From assembly GCA_015680685.1 (NCBI GenBank), contig MNCI01020827.1, positions 278,338-342,337 of the forward strand: DNA of 64,000 nucleotides. Reading direction: 5' to 3'. The stretch is from Gnetum montanum. Taxonomy: Eukaryota; Streptophyta; Gnetopsida; Gnetales; Gnetaceae. The notes below the pieces were generated by a model. That model had not been told where the DNA came from, did not search any database, and saw nothing but the letters and a program-made list of their open reading frames with translations. Positions within the stretch are counted from its first letter, which is position 1. Each line of letters starts with the position of its first letter. A program made the position numbers and the translations under genes. Below, piece by piece: positions 33,060-44,104 of the stretch.

Positions 33060-34382
33060 AAGACAAACTAGTATAGTAGTATTCTTACCTATCTTCTTAC
33101 CCAACAAACACCACAAGAGCTAGACCTTAAGAAGAAACAACAATTTCTTCACAGAGCCAAGTACTTTATGGAGATCAATGGACAACTTTACAAAGTATGT
33201 CTCGATGGCTTGGTTCGATGGTGTGTTCCTGATAGAGATCAACTGAGAGTTCTCCAAGATGCTCATGAAGGCCTTGTGGGGATCATTATGCTGGGAGATG
33301 AACAGCCATCAAGATCCTTCTTGCAGGGTATTATTGGCCTACCTTGTTCCAGGACACCCATCAATTCATCCAATCTTGTGAGTGTTGTCAATGTGATGGG
33401 GGAATGATTGCCAGAATGGAGGGCATACAACAATGGATTCAACCGTTAGAACCCTTTAATATTTGGGGAATTGATTTCATGCATCATAGTTTCCGTAGAC
33501 TACTTAACAAAATGGGCTGAAGCAGTTACCATTAAAGATTGCACATCATCTACAGCTACATGATTTGTTCAACAACAAGTCATCAACAAGTTTGGTGTGC
33601 TGTGTGCACTTATCTCAGAAAATGGTACACACTTCACAAGTGAAACTTTTCAAAGGTTAATCCAGCACTTAGGGGTTGAGCTCAAATTGACTACACCATA
33701 CCACCCCCAAGCAAATGGTCAAGCCGAGGTCATCAACAGGGAGATTACTAAGATATTGACCAGAACCATTAGCAAGTATAGGCGAGACTGGAGCACTAAA
33801 TTGAATGATGCTCTTTGGGCATACTGCTCTACATGGAAACTCCCTATAGGCTACTCTCCTTATGAGTTAGTATATGGAAAAATTCCAATGCTTCCTATCC
33901 AAACTGAGCTCTGTACACTAGCCATGGCATGTGACCTCAACCTTGACCTTGATCTAGCACAAAAATAAAGGTTGATGATCCTTAACTTGCTAGATGAGAA
34001 CCGACTAGCTGCCCTGTCATCTAATGAGTTGCACAAGGCATTTAATAAATAATGTCATGACCTAAAAATTAGGAAAGTTAAGTATTAGCTAGGAGATAAG
34101 GTTCTCTACTGGAACCCCACACATGTGTAACAACGTACCAAATTTCAAACATTGTGGGAAGGACCTTACATTATCTATGCAACTTTCCCTTCAGGGGTCA
34201 TGACCATATATAAACCTGAGAGCCCAGATAAGAGACTGTTAGTCAATGTGCAACAAACAAAACCTTTCCATGAGTTTAGGATAGCCAGAACATATGCTAC
34301 CTCTATAGGTGGGCAACCTTGCTCATTATTTTGGATCTCCTCCTTCCAACTCAGTCATGGGGGAGATGGACACCTCTACTAA
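33060..34382 (+). pseudogene. Integrase of element A
   Basis: It would insert the cDNA. The N-terminal HHCC zinc finger is scrambled (GLVGIIMLGDEQPS, about 33270-33410). The core has VDYLTKWAEAV (first D, near 33497), then ALISENGTHF where the second catalytic residue is E instead of D (33618-33620), and QANGQAEVINREI with the third residue E present (33726-33728). The C-terminal part shows LWAYCSTWKLPIGYSPYELVYGK (split here as LWAYCST and GYSPYELVYGK), then GDKVLYWN and LWEGPYIIYATFP, and ends at 34382. Stops and a deletion near 33420-33500 break it. Confidence 0.85.
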
Positions 34383-35973
34383 CCATTGAAGGCCCTTAGT
34401 TGTTTCTAATTTTTTTTACACATTTTTGTTTTGCACATTTCTTTAATCTTTCTTGTTTTTGTTTTACAGCATTGTTCATATTTTTACCATTTCTTTGTGT
34501 GATTACTTTATTTTGTTCATCACCCAATAAGTGTTCATGATGGTGGCATGAATAATACCATATTAATTGCTAATGTTTGGATTTTACCTTTAAAGTATAA
34601 TGTTGATATTAAGGTATGGTTCTTTTGATTAAATAGGCAATGAGTCCACGTCGTTCATACATTCATAAAATCCTATGGTCTCCCTTGGCTTGGAATTGCA
34701 TAGTCCCTTTCTCTAATAAAACTATTAACAAATTGGTGGCTAGGTATTTCTTAGACTAAGGAAAAACTCAAAGGATGAAAAGGGTGTGACTTCAAGGGCA
34801 TTCTATGCACTTGTTCTGGCTATTCTCTTGAGTGCTTGGATGCTTTTTCTTTGGGTCTTCTGCCATTCTGACCATTCATCAAATCTCTAGAAGTTGAGTG
34901 CACAAAAATAAGTCTTTACATGGTGTGGTTCTCACAAAAAAAGAAAAAAAAAGGAAAAAGAAAAAAAACATTGAGAATTCAAAGCACACCCCTTAGAAAC
35001 AATAATGAACTTAGGCTACATGCACTGGTTATGGCACTGGAAAGACATGTTACCCATGCCTGAAGGTTCCCTCTAACTAAGGCCCTTTCTCGCTTCCTAA
35101 TTCTCCATCTTGGTCTCCTCGGAATAGTGGTGAATTTTTGCAGAGGCATTCTTGTTGCTTCAAGAAGATAGGTTGGTCAAATGTGTTGATGCGAGCTCAC
35201 TGAATGTGGTTTGTTGAGCTTGGATTTGGAATGAGTCCTACTCGGTCACATTAACCATAAAACACACACAAGGGACTTTACACAACCTTGTTCTTGGGTT
35301 TCCATTCCATTCTCTCCTCTCCACTTTTCTTTTCCATTTTTTACCTCATTTCTGATTTTATCATTAGTTTGTATCTTGGTTGATGCATTGTTTTTCCTTG
35401 GTAATTTCTTAAGGGTAAGTTTTTAACTCTTGCTTCCAAATGACATTCCTAGAGCCTACGAACTCTTTGGTTTGTGGGTTTGTCAGGGCATCAAGGGCAT
35501 GAGCTTGCTTTTGGTAGGACCCATTGGCATTTCTTTTTGGTGCATTTGTTAACTTCTTTTCCTTCAATCAACAATTTTTTTTGTTTCATCCCCATCCATG
35601 ACATCCATGTTATTGGTGTTGCCATTGTTACTTTTTCTCCACCTTTCTTATTCCTTATCTTTTTCCATCCTATCGCTACCAGAGGTTTGCTCTTAGTCAT
35701 GGGGGCTTGGGCACAAATTTTTCAATTTTTCCTAACCCCTACACCTTAGGTAGTCAATAGTGTTCAATCTCAACTACATTACATCGAGATAAGGTATCAA
35801 CTACATTGTGATTTATCTACCCTCGCTCATTTGTGATTGTGTTGTGTGTGTAGATGGTGATCATACAAAAATGGATTGGGCCTGGAGGAAACACTCAGGA
35901 TGGACCAAAACTGGAATGTTTATGAAAGGAGCAAGATTGGTGGTGTGGTTATGGATAAACAATAGAAGGCGTA
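34383..35973 (+). other. Element A 3' untranslated region and start of a second ORF
   Basis: Collinear with 60410-61600 of C (shared GGCAATGAGTCCAC near 34638 and 60841). It holds the hairpin at 34904-34998. Near 35862 an acceptor-like TGTGTGTAG precedes ATGGTGATC, placed like the second ORF of C (62575), but the frame is soon lost at the N at 35974, so I do not call a gene. Confidence 0.5.
34904..34998 (+). other. Hairpin enclosing a poly(A) tract
   Basis: GGTGTG (34922-34927) pairs with CACACC (34985-34990), and TTCTCA (34929-34934) pairs with TGAGAA (34972-34977), around an A-rich loop of about 37 bases. The same layout occurs twice in C with changed but still pairing arms. Confidence 0.7.
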
Positions 35974-35974
35974 N

Positions 35975-36270
35975 CCGCCTCTTATTTATAGGCAAGAAGA
36001 TAGGCTACGATATCAGGTATCTGACATCGCATGGTTGATCCGATATCACGGACACGATATCGTAGTTCATCATACCCCCATGGCTGAATGAAAACTCATC
36101 CTTGAGTTCCTTACAAAATATTGGGAAGGTATGGGATTATTGACTGAATGACCATTGACGGTGGAACGAGGTGACAAACTCAACATACCCAGTGAATAGA
36201 TCAACAATACAATACATGATAGCATTAGTGTTCATGACCACAAGGTGAACACTATACATAAATCACATCT
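35975..36270 (-). other. 296-bp piece between two Ns, probably placed in reverse
   Basis: Read on the minus strand it runs from element A 3' internal sequence, through a short G-rich tract (GGGGGTA), into TGATGAACTACG, the start of the A LTR, and on to TATAAATAAGAGG. That order is what should stand directly before 36272. On the plus strand it makes no sense as part of A. Confidence 0.75.
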
Positions 36271-36271
36271 N

Positions 36272-36826
36272 TTGTACGGTAATAAAGACAAACTTTATGA
36301 TAAACCTTGCAGTATTAAGAATAGATTAATTAGTGTTAATTATTAATTAATTATTTTCTAGTTAATTAATGATCTCTCTCACCTTACAACTCTCTTACTT
36401 AAATACACTCAGTACGACCGCTTCGAGCATGCATGTAGCGCTTGGTAACCTAGTGACGATTAGCGTTTGGTAATCCCAGCAGCGTTGCACTAGTTCAGGA
36501 TGTGTGTGGCAAGTGGAAATGGATACTGGTGTTAGGAGTAATTAGAACTTAGTTAATGAATAGTTAAATTAGATAAGTTACTTAGTTATCTCTCTCCCCC
36601 TCCTTACTAGCGCAGGATATAAAACACATAAAAGCCATAAAAATAATATGCCTCAAGCTTAACCATACAACTGTGACATACAAGTAAGTTTGGGAAGACA
36701 ACGATTAACCAACTCGTTAGTGTTCCACAAAGGCACATAGGCACTTAGTCCTTGGAATTTAACTAGATTGTGCGTGAAACACTTGTATTCGTATGGTTGA
36801 GTGTAGGGGTACCTTGCCGCTCATCA
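36272..36826 (+). repeat. Element A 3' LTR, R-U5 part
   Basis: It matches 27475-28034, ending GCTCATCA, with one 4-bp deletion. The U3 start lies in the reversed piece 35975-36270; about 150 bp between them are missing. Confidence 0.9.
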
Positions 36827-39400
36827 CTATGTAAAGTTACACCCCATTGATTCACATTAGGGGAGTTTCACCATCATGAAAGATGGAAGTGGATTAGATT
36901 CAAGATTCAAAAAAGGTCCAATAGGCATGTACTTGAGGCTATGAGCTCTTAGGCTTCTCCAATGTAGGTCTTCAGTCTTTGGAAGTGTCAACTTCCTACC
37001 AAAAGTGGAAAGAAAACTTTGGCCCCTATTTCCATGTTCCCTAGCATGGAAAAGGCCTTCCCCAGCATGGATGTATCAAGAATCTTAAATCTAGAATAGT
37101 TTTGACCACCATTGACTAAGATGGTCTAGGAACACATTGACGAGGTTTTTAGGCTTATAGGACTATAGACTATGATTTCCCAAGTTTTTGGTTGATTTTG
37201 TTCATGTTTGAGGGCTATTTGAAGCTATGTAAAGTTACACCCCCTTGATTCACATTAGGGAAGTTTCTACTTCATGGAAAAGGAAAGTGGATGAGATTCA
37301 AGAGCCAAAACAAGGTCGAACAAGCATCTACTTGAGGCTATGAGGTCTTAGACTTTTCCAATGTAGGTTTTCAACCTCTGGAAGTGTCAACTTCCTACCA
37401 ATAATGGAATGAAAACTTTGGCCCCTATTTCCATGTTGCCTAGCATGGAAAAGGCCTTCCCTAGCATGGATGGATCAAGAATCTTAGATCTAGACTAGTT
37501 TTGACCACCATTGATTGTACATGTCAACCCCTAGAGTTGCCAAGATTAAGGGCTAGGGTGTAAGGTTAATGTTTGATAATTTTGAGTGTTCCTAAGTGGT
37601 CTTTCATGTTACCTCCTTTTCTTCACATTGTGGCTTCCATGCTTAACGTACATCCAGCTAGTAAGATCCAAGGGGGATAGGTTTTTGCCCTTTTTGATTA
37701 GGTTTGGAGGGTATGAGAGCTTTCGGAGGTGTAAATAAGGTCTTAGGGTGCATGCAAGGCTATTTGATATTAGTCTAATTTGGTTTAAGGAACATTTTTA
37801 AGTCATCCTAAGTATCCACATTGGATCCATGCTAGCCAGCATGGAAGAGGTGATCCTTAGCTTGGAAGAACCAAGAGAGCATGTGTTCTACTAATGTTTT
37901 ATCAATTTTGACTATGCATGTGAGTCTCTAGGGTTGTTAGTGTCAATTGATGATGACTAGGGTCTAAATTTGATCATTTTGAGGGTTGTTAGGTGGTTTT
38001 TTGGGCTTGTCCCTTTGGTTCAATGCTAGATCCACATTGGCCAACATGGAAGAGATGGACCTCAACATGGAGAATCAAAAGGAAATTTTTTTTGGCTATT
38101 TTAGTCAACTTCTAGAAGTCTAGTGGCTTCTGAAAGGGTTGGGTTGCTTCCAGAAGTTAATTTCCATGTAAATATCATGATTGTTGGCCTTAGCCCCTTT
38201 CATCCTTTCTAGGATAGGATGCTCAGTGTGGATAAGATCCTCCCCACCATGGAAGATCCTTAGAGGGCTGATTTTTCTTGATTTCTAGAAGTTTGATGGC
38301 TTTTGGAATGGTTGTTAAGGTTTTGGTGCAAGGACAAGGCAATTTGTTGCTGTTTTGGATGTATCTAGGGCCTCTTATGAATCTTCCTAGCTACATCCTT
38401 GCTAGATCCATGCTAGCCAGCATGGATGAATTCTCCCTCAACATGGATGAACCAAGAATGTCATATCTAGGCCCTTTTGACACTGAATCAACTATGCATG
38501 TTAGCTTCTGGGGTTACTGAGGTTAATTGGTAAGGTTAGGTGGCAAGATCCACCATTTTGGAGGCTCCTAAGTGCCTCATGTAATCAACCCCCCTTCTTC
38601 CACACTTGGCATGGTGGCCTTAGTGTGGATGAGAGGGGGATAATAGTTTTGTATCATTTGGACCAATTTTGGGTACTGGGAGGCTCCAAAAGATTCCAGT
38701 AGTGTCTAAAGGTTACTAGGGTAGGTTATTAGGTTATTTTTGTTTGTAAATTAGGTTTTCTTGCATGCCCCATGGGCTTAAATATTGGCTCCACACTGGG
38801 TAGCATGGAGTGAAGGTTCACCAACATGGAAAAAATTATGGATGAAAAATCAACTCATTTTAAGGCCAAACTAGGCTATTAGAGGTTGTCATGGGGTGTT
38901 AGGTTCAAAAAATGGCTACTAGATGTCAATTTTAGTAGTTTTGGTTATTCCTCCACTTGTCCACATTAGATCCATGCTACCCATGAATGAGGCCTCCTCT
39001 AGCATGGATCAACCAGATCCTAAGGTCTTGAGCATTTCCAACCAAATTTGGTAAGGTTTTAGGGTTGTCAAGGATGATTGGAAGGATTCTAATCATGTGG
39101 GCCTACTCTATGGTCAATTTTGGGCTATATGGGTAATTGAGGATAAGAATAGGTGTTACTTCCTTTGGTCCATTCTAGGAAATGTTGCCCTAGTGTGGAT
39201 GCCCAACATACTAAGTTTTGACTAAATCTAACCCCTTGTTGAAGCTCGAAATTGAATGAGGTGGGTTATAGCTACCAGAAATGGCAAGGAAGTTAGGTTT
39301 TTAAGGTTTTAGATTTTGGAAAGCATGCATCCATGCTAGATCCATGCTGCCTAGCATGGATGCATGGGGAGTTAAGGCTAAAATTTGTTTTTAGACATTT
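36827..39400. repeat. Degenerate 190-200-bp repeat array, right part
   Basis: Marks of the type CCATGCTAGCCAGCATGG recur near 37030, 37435, 37815, 38035, 38215, 38400, 38600, 38790, 38965, 39170 and 39350. A larger, cleaner duplication of about 390 bp is present: 27110-27227 plus 36832-37113, and 37114-37510. No coding region is evident. Confidence 0.65.
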
Positions 39401-41500
39401 AAGTGGTTAAAATCCTAGCATTGATGGAGTTTCCTAGCTAAAAGTGAGAGCATATGATGGGGTCCATTGTCCCAAATATAAAAATTTGAAATTGAACTTA
39501 CCTCCAATATATATTAGGATGGAAATGACTTTCCCTCATTTGCACTTTATTGCAATTTGAGTTCTAGTACACTGAATTGACAATAAGGGTTGAAGAGTAG
39601 GCATTCAGGTTTTAATTTGATTTTAATAGTTGGATTGCTAAGTGTTAGGCAAAAATCATCAATTTTCCATCATAATGCACTCCCTAGAGCTCTAGCAAAG
39701 ATTTCTTATTGCATATTCCATCCATCCCCAACGTAGAAACACCATATCCCTTCCCTAGCTAGTGTACACACTTCAATCCTTCAGCTTTTCTAACTTCCTT
39801 AGTGTTGGTGTTGCAAGGATGAAGAAGCATGGAGGAAAGAGCAAGAATCCATGAATTTAGAAGGTATATAAGTTTTCCAAAAACATCTCTAGGCTTCCTA
39901 GGCTTATCTCAATACAATTTTATTCCATGAACACTCCAAGGTAGGCTAATTCTAGCCATTTTTCTTACTTTCTGGCCATTTTCCATTATTTTCCTAGCTA
40001 GGGTAGGGTCATTTTTGTCAGATCTATGTTGAGAGAGTGGGTAGAATGTAATTATGATAAAATAAAATTTTATATTTTGGCTATATTTACATAGATTTTG
40101 GGTCATTTTGCTATTTTGGCCTTGGTAGATTCGATTTTCAAAATTAGGATGGTTGTTTTATGTGCTTTTTCTATTAATTTGAGGATGGGGCCATGTTTCT
40201 AATATTTAGGCCTTAAGAGTGGTCAAAATTAAATTTTGACAAATCTCCATCCCTTATTTTGGTGTTTTTTATGTGGATCTAATGTTGCACAATTATTTTG
40301 GCTTTAATTCATGGCAAAATCAAATTAAGCTCTATGAATTTTCTGTGTTTTTTAATGTTTTTGATGTAAAAAAGTAAGCAAAGTTATGGATTTTTTATCA
40401 AGGAAATGGTTGAATGTTGGAAACATTTATGGTTATGGGCTTCTTTTTTTATGTTTAAGGTTTACATTGGTTGATGTCTCATCTAATTTAGACTCATAAC
40501 AACAAAGTTATGGTTGTTTCAATGAGGTTCTGCAGTTAGGTCTTTGTGTCGTTTTTCAAAATTTCATGTAAATTCATGAATTTTTTCTGAGTAAATGGCA
40601 AGGGTTTTTGTTATTTTTTGGTTATGGCTATGTATATTATGACCTAAGGTTTCCAATTAAGATAGAATCACTCTGTTTGGGTCTAAAATGAATTTTTGAG
40701 AAATTTTTTATTAAACTTGTGCAAAAAAGGTTTTTAGATGATGGCTAGGTCACTACATGGATTTTTATGTTTTCTATTAGAAAGGTTGTAATTTTTTGGC
40801 TATGTTGGTCATGGCTAAAAAGTTCACAATATCAGGATTCTTTTCATGGTAGAATCACTAAAATTAGAGGTAACATAACATTTGTATGAATTTTTTACTA
40901 CAGTTGTGCAATTTAGGGCATTTTGGTTAATGGTTAGGTTATTGCTTAGTTTGCTCTATTTTTTGCCAAATCCTCTAAAAATTTTCAAAGTTTATAGTCG
41001 TAATTTTGTAGCTCATGATCTTAGGATTCCAAGAGCTATGGTTAATTTTTTATGAATTTTTCCATATAGTCAGATGTGTAGAAGTTTTCCTTAGTTATAA
41101 CAATGTATCCCTTGAGAGTGGGTAGTGTAGCCATCCTTAGAAATTTTTCTTGTCAATGGTCCATGCTTTTTGGAATGCCAAAAGATGTTAATTATGCTCT
41201 AAGATTAGTTTTATAAAAATATTTTACTATTTTTAGTAAGTTTTAAGGCTATTTTTATGTCAAGATGGTTTTGAAATAAGGCATGATTCTTTGGCTATAA
41301 TGCATAATATCTATAAGGATTGTTGTGGACCTTTTGGTTTTGGTAAGTTTAAACATTAAGAAAAAGGAAAAACTATTTTGTTTATATGTGTGTATAGTTG
41401 TTATGCTTGCAAGATAAGAACTTGGATTGAGCATGGTTGTGAATACGAAACAATGCATTCATTATCCAAGAGAAAGTGAAGAAAATCTTTGATCATGTAA
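39401..41500. other. AT-rich stretch without a recognisable gene
   Basis: Poorly structured. From about 40380 to 41080 a loose period of about 180 bp is suggested by recurring words (GGTTATGGCTA, TGAATTTTTT, AGAATCAC). A TATA-like GGTATATAAG stands at about 39863. I see no protein similarity. Confidence 0.4.
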
Positions 41501-42385
41501 GAGAAAGTAAAGAAAGAGGTCTTTGGGAAGTAGCAAACATATTGGTAGATTTGGGATGAACTCAAAGAAAATTTAGAAAGATATCTTTAGCAGTCAAAGA
41601 CATCTTTCATGAGACCAAATATAGAAAGACGTCTTCCATTGAGCAAAGACATCTTCCAGGATGGAGACTTTAGAAAGACGTCTTTCAAGAAACAAAGACA
41701 TATTCCTAGATTTGAAGGAAAATTTAAAGAGTTGTAGAAGGCATGAGAAAGATGTCTCCCATGACCATTAGTGACCGTTAGCTAGTTGTTGCATGAGTGT
41801 CAAGAAGGATTTAGCAACATAGTAGCTATAAGAAACTTCATGTGCATTGGGAAATGAGCAAGCATTATTTTATTCACTATATAATCATTTGTAATTATTG
41901 AATTCCCTATTTCTCCTCATTGTCTAATCATTTTTGCTTTGTAAAGTGTGCTATATCTAACTATGCAAGGATCAAGAAATTAAGTTGCAATTATTCCTTG
42001 TATTTCTTATTCTTGTTGTCTTGCAAGATTGATGTGCTTGAGCTTGTTGGGATCCTATGGGATTGAGTTATTGGTGCTACAATACAACACTTTGGTGTGG
42101 AGCTCAAGATTGTAAAGGTTTTAAAAGCCTTGAAACCACATTTTCAAGCATACTGGGACCTTGTAGAGTTGAGTGATTAATGCTATGATACAACACTCCA
42201 AATTAGGGCTTGAAGATTGTATAGGGTGTGGATCCTTTAATCACATTTTGTGAACAACAAAGTTCAAAGGTGTGCTTGTGATCTACCCTCCAAGTATGGA
42301 GTACTCAAGTTGGGGAACCACATAAATTTATGTCTTGATTTGGGGAACTTACTTACCCTCCCCTTTCTAAGTTTAGTGATCTATA
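41501..42385 (+). repeat. Ty1/copia 5' LTR (outer end uncertain)
   Basis: Its inner end is fixed by the primer site at 42388. TATA word TATATAAT at 41878-41885. Upstream, seven GACGTCTTTC-type words are spread over 41580-41760. The start is not determined because the 3' LTR is outside the preserved part. Confidence 0.55.
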
Positions 42386-42387
42386 AG

Positions 42388-42400
42388 TAGTATCAGAGCC
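42388..42400 (+). other. Primer-binding site, initiator tRNA-Met type
   Basis: TAGTATCAGAGCC differs at one base from TGGTATCAGAGCC, the complement of the 3' end of plant initiator tRNA-Met used by most copia elements. Confidence 0.85.
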
Positions 42401-42440
42401 TGGTACTCTTTGTTGCATCATCTACTTTAAAGAGTGAATA

Positions 42441-44104
42441 ATGGAGGCAACTTCTTATACAAAGCCACCCATGTTTTATGGATTCGACTTAGCCTATTGG
42501 AAAGCTAGAATGCAAGGGTTATTTGAATCCGTGGAGTTTGAAGTCTAGGAGTTAATCTTAAAAGGCTAAATTCCACCTGTTAATAACACCATCGGCATCA
42601 TCAAGCCTTGTAACAAATGGTCACAAGAAGAAAAGGATAAGTCCATGTAAAATTCAAAAGTAAAAAATTATTTATATTGTGCTTTGAATAAATCTAAATT
42701 TAATAGGGTAGTAGAGTGTAAAATAGCCAAAGAAATTTTGAAAAATTTAGAAGCTACTTATGAAAGAACTTCTATTGTTAAGAAATTAAAATTGTTAGTT
42801 TTTCAAAGTGAATATGATAAACTCAAAATGCAAGAAGGTGAGAAAATCAAGGATTATTTTTCTAGAGCTAATGATCTTGTTGTAGCCATTAGAGGGACAG
42901 GAAAGGACTTGTCTAAAAGCAACATCATCATCAAAATGATGAAAACTCTACAATCAAAGTTTAGGCCTAAGGTCATAACCATGGAGGAAATTAGAGATTT
43001 CTTAACTCTAAAATTTGAGGAACTTCAAAGTGCTCTCATCACCTATGAAATGAATCTTATGAGCAAAGGAGTAATTCAAGAAAAACCTATTGCTCTAAAA
43101 ACTACTTCAAAGGAGAAGGAGGTAAATGAGCATGATGAGGGTAATGAAGAGGAGATTACCCTTCTCACTAGGAAGCTTCAATGATTGATTACTAGGAAGA
43201 ACAAAGGGACATATCTACAAAGATTCAATTAGCCTAAAGGTAAAGAAAGAGGTAAGAGCTTTTTGAACTCTAACTTAGATTTTTCTTCTATAGAATGTTG
43301 GATGTGTGAAGGTACAGGTCATGTCATCTTAGAATGTCCTAGTAGCCTCAAGGCACAATACACAAACAAATCCCTTGAAGAAGCAAAGAAAAAAAACTTC
43401 TATACAAGTTGGGATGATAGGGAACATGGTGAAGAAGATGTGGAGGAAGATGCAAGAAATTCTTAGCTCATCTGCATGGTCCTCACTGATGATGATTCAT
43501 CTGACAATGAACTAAATGAAAATGAAAGGTATGATTTATTATGTAAAGAACTTTTGAATTTTTAAAATATTTGTACTAAGTTAAATAAAAAAGTTAAGTC
43601 TAAAGAACATGAAATATCTTTGTTAAATTTAACTATTTTCAATCTTGATAAATAACTCTTAGACCTAAAGGCTAAGAATGAGAAGCTAGCCTTATATTTA
43701 GAGCAAGCTAATGTGGAAGTTGTAGATGTTTAACTAATAAATGAATAATTAATGAAGGGAAAGAAGTTCCTTCAAATGATACTTGGATAAGGAAGAATCC
43801 CACAAGACAAAAGTGGACTTGGATGTTGCCAGCAAAAAGAGGAACCTTATCTCATCTAAAGAAACCATTAAAGAACAAGGACTCTACATCAAGGAAAGCT
43901 TTTATCCAACATAAAAATCCTCAATTATTTGTTCCTTCTAGTTATTTTTCCAATAGGAGAATTAGATGTTATTATGGCAACAAGATTAGGCATAAACAAA
44001 GGGAGTGCAATCTAAAGTTTTATCATATGAGTACATGGACATATCACAAGACTCCTTGTTTTTATCAAAGGGTTTTATTTAGGATCACAAAGAAGATTGA
44101 AAGT
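42441..44104 (+). pseudogene. gag of a Ty1/copia element, interrupted by B2
   Basis: Nucleocapsid-type gag. Start MEATSYTKPPMFYGFDLAYW at 42441. The middle is the UBN2-like part of copia gag (42684-43184): ATYERTSIVKKLKLL, GEKIKDYFSRANDLV and LSKSNIIIKMMKTL. The zinc knuckle CWMCEGTGHVILEC (43296-43337) is an intact C-x2-C-x4-H-x4-C. A second knuckle-like CYYGNKIRHKQREC (near 43966) has lost its second cysteine. Five or more stops interrupt the frame. The reading continues across the B2 insertion into 53397, where the frame goes on as QPKGPRLL. Pol lies beyond and is not in the window. Confidence 0.85.

Larger units (their letters stand above)
27228..36826 (+). mobile_element. Element A: Athila-like Ty3/gypsy retrotransposon
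   Basis: A complete but dead element: 5' LTR, tRNA-Asp-type primer site, gag, protease, RT-RNase H, integrase, a 3' untranslated region with a poly(A) hairpin, and 3' LTR. Target duplication CTATG stands on both sides (27223-27227 and 36827-36831). An unoccupied paralogous site survives at about 37227-37231 in the neighbouring repeat. Where both LTRs can be compared (about 560 bp) I count near 47 substitutions, around 8%. The 3' end is disturbed by two N bases and a piece that seems to be placed in reverse. Confidence 0.9.

Noticed and set aside
35960-36080. Genuine inverted LTR fragment or a second, minus-strand element at the end of A
   Set aside because: It is bounded by Ns on both sides and fits perfectly into A when reversed, so misplacement is the simpler reading.
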